In this document: one piece after another, positions 17,418 through 25,567 of the stretch
Layout: each line of letters begins with the position of its first letter
How positions within the stretch are numbered: position 1 is the stretch's first letter
Assembly: GCA_028066595.1 (NCBI GenBank)
Contig: JALCBJ010000001.1
Coordinates: 82,415-146,414, forward strand
Source: Thermoanaerobaculia bacterium
Lineage (GTDB): Bacteria; Acidobacteriota; Thermoanaerobaculia; Multivoradales; J023
Length of the DNA: 64,000 bases
Direction: 5' to 3'
The notes under the pieces: generated by a model
The model's database searches: none
The model's input: only the letters and a program-made list of their open reading frames with translations
Told to the model about the DNA's origin: nothing
Made by a program: the position numbers and the translations under genes

Positions 17418-17903
17418 TTGAAGACCGCCAGTCCGCCGGAACGGTTTCCGGCTGTCGACGAGCAGTTCATGGACGTCGCCCTGGCGGAGGCGAGGAAGGC
17501 GGCGGAGATCGGCGAGGTGCCGGTCGGTGCCGTGGTGGTGCGTGATGGTGAGATCGTTGCCCGCGCCCACAACCGTCGCGAAATCGATGGTGATCCCATG
17601 GCACACGCCGAGATTCTGGCTCTGCGCCAGGCAACGGCGGCGACCCACGACGGTTGGCGTCTACTGGGGACGACTCTTTACGTGACCCTCGAACCCTGCG
17701 CGATGTGTGCCGGAGCTCTGGTCAACGCCCGAGTCGATACCCTGGTCTTCGCGACCCGTGATCCGAAAGCCGGCTTCTGTGGCTCGTTGGCCGATCTGGT
17801 ACGCGATCCGCGACTGAATCACCGGCTGACGGTTCGTGAAGGGATCCGTCGCGACGAGGCGAGTGAGATGTTACGCTCCTTCTTCCGTCGGCTCCGGTCC
17901 TGA
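17418..17903 (+). CDS. tadA: tRNA-specific adenosine deaminase TadA
   Basis: Converts A34 to inosine in tRNA-Arg(ACG). Zinc and catalytic motifs are visible: HAE in PMAHAEILALRQA and PCAMC in LEPCAMCAGALV. The family core EIGEVPVGAVVVRDGEIV and the C-terminal SEMLRSFFRRLR helix are present. The start is uncertain. The TTG at 17418 retains the full first helix and has a nearby GAGGA, the ATG at 17469 would trim about six residues from that helix, and a TTG at 17328 is possible but adds a low-complexity extension. Confidence 0.92.
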   Translation: MKTASPPERFPAVDEQFMDVALAEARKAAEIGEVPVGAVVVRDGEIVARAHNRREIDGDPMAHAEILALRQATAATHDGWRLLGTTLYVTLEPCAMCAGALVNARVDTLVFATRDPKAGFCGSLADLVRDPRLNHRLTVREGIRRDEASEMLRSFFRRLRS

Positions 17904-18002
17904 GACCTCCGTCTCCCATAGCAGCCCAGATCTTTCTCAAGTCGCCGAATCGAAGGGGTCACCGTAGTGGCTCCGCGGACACCGTTCCGACGCCGATCTA
18001 CC

Positions 18003-18097
<95 letters not shown>

Positions 18098-18167
18098 CCT
18101 GTCGGCGTGCAAGGGCCGACCACGCCGATGGATGTCCGACAGAGGTTCAGCTGATTCCAGATTCAGC

Positions 18168-18257
18168 GGAGAGGTGCCGGAGTGGTCGAACGGGGCGGTC
18201 TCGAAAACCGTTGACCGCGCAAGCGGTCCGTGGGTTCGAATCCCACCCTCTCCGCCA
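18168..18257 (+). tRNA. tRNA-Ser(CGA)
   Basis: Acceptor stem GGAGAGG (18168-18174) pairs with CCTCTCC (18247-18253), followed by G and an encoded CCA. The anticodon loop CTCGAAA gives CGA. The long variable arm (GACCGCGCAAGCGGTC) marks a serine tRNA. It lies 75 bases after tRNA-Ser(GGA), and the acceptor arms of the two are nearly identical. Confidence 0.97.
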
Positions 18258-18311
18258 TTCCCAAGCTCTTGGCTTCGTGCGACTTGTAGGCCTGCTCGAC
18301 GGGCGGCGCGA

Positions 18312-18340
18312 TTGACAGCCGTCCGTTGACGGGGTATCGT
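18312..18340 (+). promoter_or_regulatory. probable sigma-70 promoter of the rpmH operon
   Basis: A consensus TTGACA at 18312-18317 is followed after 17 bases by TATCGT (18335-18340, 4/6 match to the -10). It is the only good pair in the 274-base gap between tRNA-Ser(CGA) and rpmH. The inferred leader to the rpmH GTG is about 185 bases, in which I see nothing else. Confidence 0.45.
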
Positions 18341-18531
18341 CGACAGTCTGTCGATCGGGGATTAGTGCGCCTTCGTCGCGGCTCCACCACGGCACCTACC
18401 TCCCGCCGTCCGGAACTCTCCGGAAGCCAACTCGCACCGTCCCACCCCAAGCCAGCATTCCGCCGATCGGTCGCGCCTCGCGGCGCGGGTCGATCTTCGC
18501 TCGAACCTAGCAATTCAGAAGGTTCCAAGTC

Positions 18532-18666
18532 GTGAAGCGCACGTTTCAACCCAACAACCGTCGTCGCAAGAAAAAGCACGGATTCCGTTCACGCATGAAG
18601 ACTCGTTGGGGCCGCGCGGTGATCAACCGCCGGCGCCGCAAGGGCCGCAAGCGTCTCGGAGCGTGA
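18532..18666 (+). CDS. rpmH: 50S ribosomal protein L34
   Basis: A 44-residue, extremely basic protein starting at a [23 protein letters not shown], then a middle part around [15 protein letters not shown] that ends the protein. These match L34 over its whole length. The stop codon at 18664-18666 overlaps the GTG start of rnpA (GTGA), so the two genes are translationally coupled as in many bacteria. Confidence 0.97.
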   Translation: MKRTFQPNNRRRKKKHGFRSRMKTRWGRAVINRRRRKGRKRLGA

Positions 18667-19130
18667 AGCTCGTTCGCGGGTCGTCCCGCGGTGGCGACCA
18701 AAGGTTTCGTCGCCGCGAACGGATGACCCGCAGTGCCGACTTTCTGCGCTGCTATCGCCGAGGGTGGCGTCGGCGTGGCAGGTCGGCCACCCTTCATTTC
18801 CACCCCAACGATCGATCGAACGTACGCCTCGGAATCACTGCCAGCCGCAAGATAGGTGGCGCGGTGGTGAGACACCGAACAAAACGCAGAGTACGGGAGA
18901 TCTTCCGCCGCTGGGTCGATCGTGCTGCTGTCGCGGGTTTCGACGTAGTGGTCCACCTACATCCCGAGTGCGTTCACGCGAGCTTCGAAGAGCTCCGGCA
19001 CGAACTCGTCAGGCTCTTCGCCGAGGTGGATACACCGCACATCCGTAACACAGTGCGGGACGATCGGGCGGCCGACCGAGATTCCAGTACCCGCCATCGC
19101 GCGAGATCGCTACGGAAATCCAAGATATGA
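18663..19130 (+). CDS. rnpA: ribonuclease P protein component
   Basis: Protein cofactor of RNase P for tRNA 5' maturation. The RNR-like signature is [15 protein letters not shown], preceded by [16 protein letters not shown], both diagnostic. The start was set at the GTG at 18663 that overlaps the rpmH stop; this gives 155 residues, longer than the usual 110-125 because of a basic N-terminal and a polar C-terminal extension. The stop overlaps the yidD ATG (ATGA, 19127-19130). Confidence 0.93.
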   Translation: MKLVRGSSRGGDQRFRRRERMTRSADFLRCYRRGWRRRGRSATLHFHPNDRSNVRLGITASRKIGGAVVRHRTKRRVREIFRRWVDRAAVAGFDVVVHLHPECVHASFEELRHELVRLFAEVDTPHIRNTVRDDRAADRDSSTRHRARSLRKSKI

Positions 19131-19429
19131 GTAGGATCATTGGCCTGCCGTCCGGCGAGTCAACGTCTCGCGGGCGTGCACCCCAGCCTCGGCCGACCAT
19201 CCTGTCCTTGCCCTCGAGGCTTTTGGCTGCCGCCATGGTGTCGCTGTTGGTTTTCTACAAGCGCCGCCTGTCGCCGATGTTGCCCAGAGCATGTCGATTT
19301 ACTCCGACGTGCTCGGAGTATGCCCGGCTGGCGATACTCGAATACGGACCGAGCCGAGGCAGCTGGCTGGCGATACGTCGAGTGCTGCGTTGTCATCCGT
19401 TGCATCCCGGCGGCGTCGACCTGCCTTGA
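19127..19429 (+). CDS. yidD: membrane protein insertion efficiency factor YidD
   Basis: A 100-residue member of the YidD family with the diagnostic YKRRLSPMLPRACRFTPTCS stretch and a C-terminal RRVLRCHPLHPGGVDLP. An amphipathic/hydrophobic N-terminal segment would lie at the inner membrane. The ATG overlaps the rnpA stop. An internal ATG at 19235 would give the more usual length of about 64 residues, so the first 36 residues may be an extension. It sits between rnpA and yidC as in most bacteria. Confidence 0.93.
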   Translation: MSRIIGLPSGESTSRGRAPQPRPTILSLPSRLLAAAMVSLLVFYKRRLSPMLPRACRFTPTCSEYARLAILEYGPSRGSWLAIRRVLRCHPLHPGGVDLP

Positions 19430-19496
19430 ACACGAGCTCCCTACGCGACCTTCCTTGGTGGGCAGCCGAAACCTTGCAAAACGCAGAGAGGATTCC

Positions 19497-21290
19497 GTGG
19501 ACAACGCCCGTCTCCTAGCCGCCACCGTTCTGTCGGCACTCGTCCTTCTGATCTGGTTCTCTTTTGTTGCACCGCCGCAGCCGCCAGTTCAACCGCCGAA
19601 CCCCGAGACGATGTTGGAGGGCGGTGAGGAACCTTCGGGAGAAGGGCCGGTTGGTTTCGATGGGGAGGGCGATGGAACTGACGACTCGTCGGATGAGTCG
19701 GATCCGTTGACGCAGTCGATCGATTTCGGCGCCACAGCGGTTGCTGCCGAGAGCCATCAAATCGTGCGGCTCGAGACCGAAAGCGCTTTCCTCGAGTGGG
19801 ACAATCGTGGGGCGCAACTGCTGAGCTATCGGCTCAAGAGCCAACGGGACGCTCAAGGTGATCCGCTCGATCTCGTACGCGAGCGTGGCAACGATCTCTA
19901 TCCATTCGCCCTGATGGGCGATGATGGAGGAGGGGGCGAAGCTCAGCGATTGAATACAGTGCTCTGGCAGCACGAGCTTCTCCAGGAAGACGGCGGTAGT
20001 CAGACACTGACGTTTCGTCATCTTTCCGCGGCCGGCGCTGCGGAGAAGGTCTTTCACCTCGACGCCGAGGGTTTTCTGCAGGCGACGATCCGCGTCGACC
20101 GACCCCGCCGGTGGAGCCTTCTACTGGGACCTGGTGTCGGCGACGAGGACAACAAAACGTACGGCCAGATCGTAGATCGTGCGGTCGGCTATCGCCAGGG
20201 CTCTGAGGCAAAGCTACTCCATGCCAAGGAGATGAAGGGCGAGGCGGTCTTTTTCGCGGCGCGCGAATTGGATTGGATCAGTCTCGAAGACAACTATTTC
20301 CTCATCGCTGCCATCCCACTGCAGGGTGTGGTCGAGGCGATGGTGGTCCCAGTCCTCGAGCGGAAAGAGGCTTCGCCCGGACGCTCACGGTTCTTGCCGG
20401 TGGACACATCGGCTGACGAGGACTTGACCGCCGAGCAGGCCATCGTTCTGCGCGCCGATGGCGGCGAGATACAGGTCCGGACGTATTTCGGATCGAAGCG
20501 CTACAGCCATCTGGCCTCCCTCCCTCACCACCTCGACGAAACGGTTCGTTTCGGCGAGATCATGGGCCTCCTCTCGAAGCCGCTCTACTTCGTCCTGCAG
20601 TATCTCCATGACAACGTCGTGGCCAACTACGGCTGGTGCATCGTTCTGACCACACTCCTCATTCGACTGGTCTTCTTCCCGCTGACTCACAAAGGTCAGA
20701 AGTCGATGACGAAGATGCAGGAGCTCAATCCGAAGGTCCAAGCGATTCGCGCCAAGTACAAGCCCAAGATGCGCGACAAGCAGGGCAAGCCGAACATCGA
20801 AGCACAGCGTCAGATGAACGAAGAAGTCATGGCGCTCTACAAGCAGGCAGGTGTCAATCCGGCGAGTGGTTGTCTGCCCCTCTTGCTGCAGATGCCGGTC
20901 TTCTTCGCCTTCTATCGGTTGCTGACGGTGGCCGTGGAGCTTCGCGGCGCCGAATGGATGCTGTGGGTCGACGATCTGTCGGCCACGGATCCGTTGTACA
21001 TCCTGCCGATCCTCATGGGTGTCACCAGCGTGGCGATGCAGCGCATGCAGCCACCGTCGCCCGATCCGATGCAGCGCAGACTGATGCAGATCATGCCGAT
21101 CGGCTTCGCCGCGTTCGCATTCTTTTTCCCGGCAGGCCTGGTGCTCTACTGGCTCACCAACAACCTGATTTCCATGCTGCAGCAACACTTCATCAACGGT
21201 CCCCGCCAACGCGCCGCTCGCGAAACAGCCAACAAGGGCGAGAAGAAGGCCGGACGAAAGGGCCGTCAAGCCACCGTCCTCGCCGACTGA
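19497..21290 (+). CDS. yidC: membrane protein insertase YidC
   Basis: A 597-residue insertase of the Gram-negative form. Transmembrane segment 1 is near the N-terminus (LLAATVLSALVLLIWFSFVA), and an acidic Gly/Asp-rich linker is followed by the large periplasmic P1 domain (about 70-370). The conserved C-terminal insertase core begins LLSKPLYFVLQYLHDNVVAN and includes GWCIVLTTLLIRLVFFPL and CLPLLLQMPVFFAFYRLL. The C-terminal tail is Lys/Arg-rich, suiting ribosome contact. The GTG at 19497 with AGAGAGGA five bases upstream gives the correct N-terminus; longer readings upstream overlap yidD. Confidence 0.97.
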   Translation: MDNARLLAATVLSALVLLIWFSFVAPPQPPVQPPNPETMLEGGEEPSGEGPVGFDGEGDGTDDSSDESDPLTQSIDFGATAVAAESHQIVRLETESAFLEWDNRGAQLLSYRLKSQRDAQGDPLDLVRERGNDLYPFALMGDDGGGGEAQRLNTVLWQHELLQEDGGSQTLTFRHLSAAGAAEKVFHLDAEGFLQATIRVDRPRRWSLLLGPGVGDEDNKTYGQIVDRAVGYRQGSEAKLLHAKEMKGEAVFFAARELDWISLEDNYFLIAAIPLQGVVEAMVVPVLERKEASPGRSRFLPVDTSADEDLTAEQAIVLRADGGEIQVRTYFGSKRYSHLASLPHHLDETVRFGEIMGLLSKPLYFVLQYLHDNVVANYGWCIVLTTLLIRLVFFPLTHKGQKSMTKMQELNPKVQAIRAKYKPKMRDKQGKPNIEAQRQMNEEVMALYKQAGVNPASGCLPLLLQMPVFFAFYRLLTVAVELRGAEWMLWVDDLSATDPLYILPILMGVTSVAMQRMQPPSPDPMQRRLMQIMPIGFAAFAFFFPAGLVLYWLTNNLISMLQQHFINGPRQRAARETANKGEKKAGRKGRQATVLAD

Positions 21291-21344
21291 ATGGCCGAGT
21301 GACCCCATTCCAACCCTACGATCCGATTCCCTCCGGAGCCAAAC

Positions 21345-22433
21345 ATGTCGAGACAGTTCTTTTCCGGTAATTCAATCGAGCAGGCGGTGATGGCCGCCGC
21401 TCGTCACTACGGTGTCGACCCCGAACGAATCGCTTACACCACCCGAGACAAGAAGCACGGTTTTCTCAATATCCGGCGCCGTGTGGTGATCGAGGTCGAT
21501 CCCGACAGACCGGAGGTGACAGCTGAGAAGATCACGGGTCGCAGCCCAGAAGAGGAGCAGATACAGTCCCGGCGGGTATCGGACGCAACCGAGGAGTCAT
21601 CGGCACCAGAGAACAGCGATTCAGGATGGGATGTCGGGCCCACGGGTTTCGACGAGCCCACCGCCGCGGTGAACGAGGAGACCGGGGTCGAGGAAGAGGC
21701 AGATCAAGCGGTCGATGAGACCTATGGTGCCGAGGCCGAACCGCCGATCCCTGCCGACGGAGCGGACGATGAGTCCGACAGGGAGGCGTCGAACCGGGGT
21801 CGCGGTGGTCGCGGTTCTCGTGGTGGACGAGGACGCCAAGGCGGGAAGAAGAAGCGCACCGCCTCGGAGCGCGAAGGGGATCGAGGGTCGCGACAGCAGG
21901 ATCAACGTGACGAGGACAACGTTCGAATGTACCGGGGTGTGCAGGTCGACTGGAAGGAAGAGGTCGAGCTGGAAGGAGTGAGCCGCGAGTTGGCGGCGTT
22001 TGAGTTCGCAGTGGAACGAACCCTCGACGTGATGGATCTGGAGATCGAATACACGATCGTCGAAGGGGACATCTTCAAGATCGAGTTCTCGGGAGAAGAT
22101 GCGGATCTGCTGACGGAAGACGATGGTCGAGTGCTCAAGGCCTTCGAACACGTGCTGCCGCGCATCGTGCGGGGTCTCGTGGGTGAGAGCCACAACTGTA
22201 AGGTCGATTGCGAGGGATTCCGGGCGGAGCACGAAGATCAACTCGTCGAGTTGGCACAATCGGCAGCCGACGGAGTGCGGGATACTGGCGAAGCAAAGGT
22301 GCTTCAGCAGATGAATCCGTCGGACCGCCGGATCATTCACTTGGCGTTGGTCAATGATTCGGAGGTCGAGACGGTCAGCCAGGGAAGGGGCTACATGAAG
22401 CGGGTGAGGATTCAGCTTCTCGACGAAGACTGA
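21345..22433 (+). CDS. jag: Jag / KhpB RNA-binding protein
   Basis: A 362-residue RNA-binding protein. The Jag-N domain is at residues 1-55 (FFSGNSIEQAVMAAARHYGV, KHGFLNIRRRVVIEVDP). A long acidic linker (about 60-150) ends in an RGG-like block (RGRGGRGSRGGRGRQGGKKK). A KH-type domain (about 205-285) and a C-terminal R3H domain (NPSDRRIIHLAL) follow. The Gly/Arg block between Jag-N and KH may add RNA affinity (inference). Gene order after yidC is standard, and an intrinsic terminator follows the stop. Confidence 0.95.
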   Translation: MSRQFFSGNSIEQAVMAAARHYGVDPERIAYTTRDKKHGFLNIRRRVVIEVDPDRPEVTAEKITGRSPEEEQIQSRRVSDATEESSAPENSDSGWDVGPTGFDEPTAAVNEETGVEEEADQAVDETYGAEAEPPIPADGADDESDREASNRGRGGRGSRGGRGRQGGKKKRTASEREGDRGSRQQDQRDEDNVRMYRGVQVDWKEEVELEGVSRELAAFEFAVERTLDVMDLEIEYTIVEGDIFKIEFSGEDADLLTEDDGRVLKAFEHVLPRIVRGLVGESHNCKVDCEGFRAEHEDQLVELAQSAADGVRDTGEAKVLQQMNPSDRRIIHLALVNDSEVETVSQGRGYMKRVRIQLLDED

Positions 22434-22457
22434 GGCGCGTCACAGCGGCTGGTGGAA

Positions 22458-22487
22458 GGGGTGGTGCTACGTGGCGCCACCCCTTTT
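22458..22487 (+). terminator. intrinsic terminator of the rpmH-jag operon
   Basis: GGGGTGGTGC (22458-22467) pairs with GCGCCACCCC (22474-22483), with one G-T pair and a 6-base loop, followed by TTTT. It lies 24 bases after the jag stop and just before the first parS site. Confidence 0.85.
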
Positions 22488-22497
22488 CTCATGGTGG

Positions 22498-22513
22498 GGT
22501 TTCACGTGAAACA
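22498..22513. promoter_or_regulatory. parS centromere site 1
   Basis: GGTTTCACGTGAAACA differs at one base from the consensus parS TGTTTCACGTGAAACA and contains the full palindromic core GTTTCACGTGAAAC (22499-22512). It is the ParB loading site, located about 1.7 kb upstream of parB. Confidence 0.95.
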
Positions 22514-22541
22514 TCGAATCGCGCCGATCCGAAGATCAACA

Positions 22542-22557
22542 GGTTTCACGTGAAACA
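22542..22557. promoter_or_regulatory. parS centromere site 2
   Basis: A second copy, identical to site 1 over 16 bases (GGTTTCACGTGAAACA), spaced 44 bases centre to centre. The flanking bases ATCG after both copies also match, so the pair looks duplicated or under selection beyond the core. Confidence 0.95.
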
Positions 22558-22589
22558 TCGGCGATCGGATTCCCTGTAGTCTTCCGTCG

Positions 22590-23300
22590 ATGGGAAACCC
22601 ACTACCCATTCTCGACGACGGTCCTTTCATCGAACGGCTTCGACAGATCGTGCCAAGGGACACCCTCGCTTGGAATCATCTGCGGCCGGGATGGGAATAC
22701 CTCCTCTGGTATCACTACGAGGAGATGCGACGATGGAATCCACGTCTGTCGCTGATCGGACCCGGGACGGCTAGCGAGGTCGTGGAGCGACACTATTCAG
22801 AGTCCTTGCAGGCCCTGCCCCTACTCGCAGACGACGTGAAGTCTCGGAGGAGAACCCTCGTCGACGTCGGATCAGGCGCCGGCTTTCCCGGGCTGATACT
22901 GGCCGCCTCACGGATCGATCTCGATGTCGTGCTGGTGGAACCGAATCAGCGCAAATGTGCGTTCTTGGAAGCGGCGTTGCGGCGTCTCCGACGTGTGGAG
23001 AAGTCGTTGCAGCGAAGCAACGACGAGCGAACGGCTCCTTTGTCGTGCCGTGTACAGAGTGCTAGAGTCGACGGCCCTATAGGCCGCGAGTCGGGCTGGC
23101 CCGACTCCGTCGACCTCATCACCTCCCGGGCCCTCGCCTGGAACCCTCGAATTCATCAGTCTCTTTCCGATCGCTGGCCCAGTGCCCGCTTCCTGCTTTG
23201 GATAGGGCACCAGCTGCCGCCGATGCCATCTGCCGCATGGGTGCAAAGGGACCTTTCCCTCGGCCGTCGCGGCCGAATCGTCGAGATCGCCGCCGAGTAA
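22590..23300 (+). CDS. rsmG: 16S rRNA (guanine-527-N7)-methyltransferase RsmG
   Basis: A 236-residue SAM-dependent methyltransferase. The SAM motif is LVDVGSGAGFPGLILA, preceded by the family motif YHYEEMRRWNPRLSLIGPG, and followed by VEPNQRKCAFLEAA. The C-terminal part (VDLITSRALAWN) is shorter and more diverged than usual. rsmG next to parA-parB is a common arrangement (gid locus). It starts 32 bases after parS site 2. Confidence 0.9.
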   Translation: MGNPLPILDDGPFIERLRQIVPRDTLAWNHLRPGWEYLLWYHYEEMRRWNPRLSLIGPGTASEVVERHYSESLQALPLLADDVKSRRRTLVDVGSGAGFPGLILAASRIDLDVVLVEPNQRKCAFLEAALRRLRRVEKSLQRSNDERTAPLSCRVQSARVDGPIGRESGWPDSVDLITSRALAWNPRIHQSLSDRWPSARFLLWIGHQLPPMPSAAWVQRDLSLGRRGRIVEIAAE

Positions 23301-23321
23301 CTTCCGCTCAGCAGGAACACG

Positions 23322-24176
23322 ATGCAGACCACCGCTCCAGCGACGCCCAACGTGGCTTCTGCCGAAGATGCGTTTTCAGGGGGTTCAGCCTATTTCGTGG
23401 CCATCGCCAATCAGAAGGGCGGTGTCGCGAAGACGACGACCTCCATCAACCTAGCCGCCGCATTGGGTGCACTGGAGAAACGCGTTCTGTTGGTGGACTG
23501 TGACCCCCAGGGAAACGCCACCCGTGGCCTCGACCTGGACGCGGGAGACACCCACCTCTATCACTTGCTCATGGGCCAATGCAGTCTCGACGAGGCGCTG
23601 GTCGAGACAGACTTCCCGGGCCTTTGGGTGCTACCGGCGGATCGAGAGCTGGTAGGAGCGGAGGTGGAGTTCGTCAACGTAGAAGATTGGCAGTACACAC
23701 TGCGCCGCCGGCTCCGAGGCGAAGGCTCGGAGCTCGGATTGAATGAACGTTTCGATCTGGTCTTTCTGGATTGTCCGCCTTCCCTCGGTCATTTGACGGT
23801 GAACGCTCTGGTCGCGGCGGACGAGGTGGTCGTGCCGCTTCAGGCAGAGTTCTTCGCGTTACAAGGCATCAGTGAGCTGGTGGCGACGGTACAGCGAGTG
23901 AAAACCGCACTGAACCCAAAGCTCGAGATCGGTGGAATCTTGCTGACCATGGTGGACAAGCGGACGAATCTTTCGCAGGAAGTGGCGGACGACGTGCGTA
24001 GATTCTTCGAAGGCAAGGTCTACACGGCCCAGGTACCTCGTAACGTGCGGCTTGCAGAAGCTCCGAGTCACGGTCTGCCGATCATCGAATACGACATCAA
24101 GAGCAGCGGTGCCGAGGCTTACCTGGCCGTCGCGCGTGAGTTCTTGCAGCGTCTTGGCGGTCGGGAGGTGGCGTGA
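23322..24176 (+). CDS. parA: chromosome partitioning ATPase ParA (Soj)
   Basis: A 284-residue Walker-type ATPase. The deviant Walker A is NQKGGVAKTTTS near residue 31, Walker A' is VLLVDCDPQGNAT, and Walker B is LVFLDCPPSL. It carries an N-terminal extension of about 25 residues before the core. With ParB and the two parS sites it forms a complete segregation system. The parB start overlaps its stop. Confidence 0.97.
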   Translation: MQTTAPATPNVASAEDAFSGGSAYFVAIANQKGGVAKTTTSINLAAALGALEKRVLLVDCDPQGNATRGLDLDAGDTHLYHLLMGQCSLDEALVETDFPGLWVLPADRELVGAEVEFVNVEDWQYTLRRRLRGEGSELGLNERFDLVFLDCPPSLGHLTVNALVAADEVVVPLQAEFFALQGISELVATVQRVKTALNPKLEIGGILLTMVDKRTNLSQEVADDVRRFFEGKVYTAQVPRNVRLAEAPSHGLPIIEYDIKSSGAEAYLAVAREFLQRLGGREVA

Positions 24177-25123
24177 TGCCGGCCAAGAGATCTGCCAAGA
24201 GCGCAGGAAAGAAAGTCGGTAGGCGCGGGCTTGGCAAGGGGTTGGATGCGCTTCTGGGTAGCACCACTTCATCTTCGGCGACAGAGCAAGTCAGTCATAC
24301 CGCCACGGAATCGGCGCAGAGCAATCCCACGAAGTTATCGGTTGGTCGCCTAGAGCCCAACCGTTTCCAGCCCCGAACCCAGTTCGATGAGTCTGGACTT
24401 GAGGAATTGGCGGAGTCGATTCGCGCCCAGGGCGTCGTTCAGCCCATCGTCGTCACGCCGAAAGAAGGGTCGCAAGCCGACGACGAAGCAGCTTTTGTCA
24501 TCGTCGCGGGCGAGCGACGGTGGCGAGCGTCACAGCGAGCCGGACTCCAGGAAGTACCGGTCGTGGTTCGAGAGGTAGCCGATGATCGGCAACTTCTCGA
24601 ACTCGCGCTGGTCGAGAACGTGCAACGTGCGGACCTCAATCCGGTCGAAGAGGCCGAGGCCTACCGTACCTTGGCCGAGAGCTTCGGCCTGTCGCAAGAA
24701 GACATCGCGGCACGAGTGGGCAAGGGCCGAACCACGGTCACGAATTTCTTGCGCCTGCTGCGCCTGCCGCAAGAAGTGCAGGACTTGATGCGCGAGGGCA
24801 GGCTCACTGCAGGCCAGGCCAGGCCGCTCTTGGCGCTGCCGGACAAGAAGGCGCAGATCGCGTTGGCTGAACGCGCGGTCAAGGAGAATCTCACGGCACG
24901 CGATCTCGAAGCTCTGGTTCAGGCACCGAAGCCCAAGCCGGAAGCACGGCGGCCAGAAGAACTGGACGTGCATACGCGAGAGGCCGTAGAGAAGCTAACC
25001 CAAGCCCTTCAGACCAAGGTCGCAATTCGACGCAAGAAGCGCGGTGGTACCGTGCAGATACACTTTCACTCCGAAGACGAGCTCATCCGGCTCTACGAGC
25101 ACTTGATGGGCGGCGAGGCATGA
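24173..25123 (+). CDS. parB: chromosome partitioning protein ParB
   Basis: A 316-residue CTP-dependent DNA clamp. The ParB/Srx domain includes NRFQPRTQFDESGLEELAES and the CTP-binding GERRWRASQRAGLQEVPV. The helix-turn-helix that reads parS lies about 165-200 (LSQEDIAARVGKGRTTVTNF), and a C-terminal dimerisation domain ends the protein. A basic N-terminal segment (AKRSAKSAGKKVGRRGLGKG) is typical for ParA contact. The start is GTG 24173 or the adjacent ATG 24176. Confidence 0.97.
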   Translation: MMPAKRSAKSAGKKVGRRGLGKGLDALLGSTTSSSATEQVSHTATESAQSNPTKLSVGRLEPNRFQPRTQFDESGLEELAESIRAQGVVQPIVVTPKEGSQADDEAAFVIVAGERRWRASQRAGLQEVPVVVREVADDRQLLELALVENVQRADLNPVEEAEAYRTLAESFGLSQEDIAARVGKGRTTVTNFLRLLRLPQEVQDLMREGRLTAGQARPLLALPDKKAQIALAERAVKENLTARDLEALVQAPKPKPEARRPEELDVHTREAVEKLTQALQTKVAIRRKKRGGTVQIHFHSEDELIRLYEHLMGGEA

Positions 25124-25126
25124 GAA

Positions 25127-25567
25127 ATGTCAATGTTTGGGAAGACATCCCAAGGTGATCTAAACGGCTTTCTCGACGCAGGAAGCCACATCCAGGGTGA
25201 GTTGCGCTTCGAGGACACGTTCCGCGTCGATGGCCGTGTCGAGGGCGGGGTCGTCTCCGACGGCGTCCTCATCGTCGGCGACCGCGGCGAGATCGACGGC
25301 GAGATCAGAGTACGCCGGATCTTCGTCTCGGGTGTCCTGCGCGGCCGCGTGGATGCAGAGGAGTATCTCGAGATAACCTCCAACGGTCGGGTATTCGCCG
25401 ACTTGGAGGTCGCCAACCTGAAGATCGAGGAGGGTGCCGTATTCGAGGGACGCTGCTCGATGAAGACGTCCGCGAAGGACTCCAAGCGAGCCGAGAAACA
25501 AGACGACGCCACGCCGTCCAACGTGACCAGGCTCCCTCAGCGCTCGGGCGACACGAAGGTTTCGTAG
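25127..25567 (+). CDS. bactofilin
   Basis: A 146-residue cytoskeletal protein (DUF583). The central beta-helix core runs about residues 18-110 with repeats such as IQGELRFEDTFRVDGRVEGG and VRGRVDAEEYLEITSNGRV, flanked by short unstructured ends. It starts 3 bases after parB, so it is in the par operon. Bactofilins are known to position ParABS components in Myxococcus, and the linkage suggests a similar role here (inference). Its 3' end overlaps the convergent phosphodiesterase-like gene by 31 bases. Confidence 0.93.
   Translation: MSMFGKTSQGDLNGFLDAGSHIQGELRFEDTFRVDGRVEGGVVSDGVLIVGDRGEIDGEIRVRRIFVSGVLRGRVDAEEYLEITSNGRVFADLEVANLKIEEGAVFEGRCSMKTSAKDSKRAEKQDDATPSNVTRLPQRSGDTKVS

Noticed and set aside
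20385-21308. Open frame antisense to yidC
   Set aside because: Low-complexity His/Gln/Arg-rich translation lying entirely opposite the conserved insertase core.
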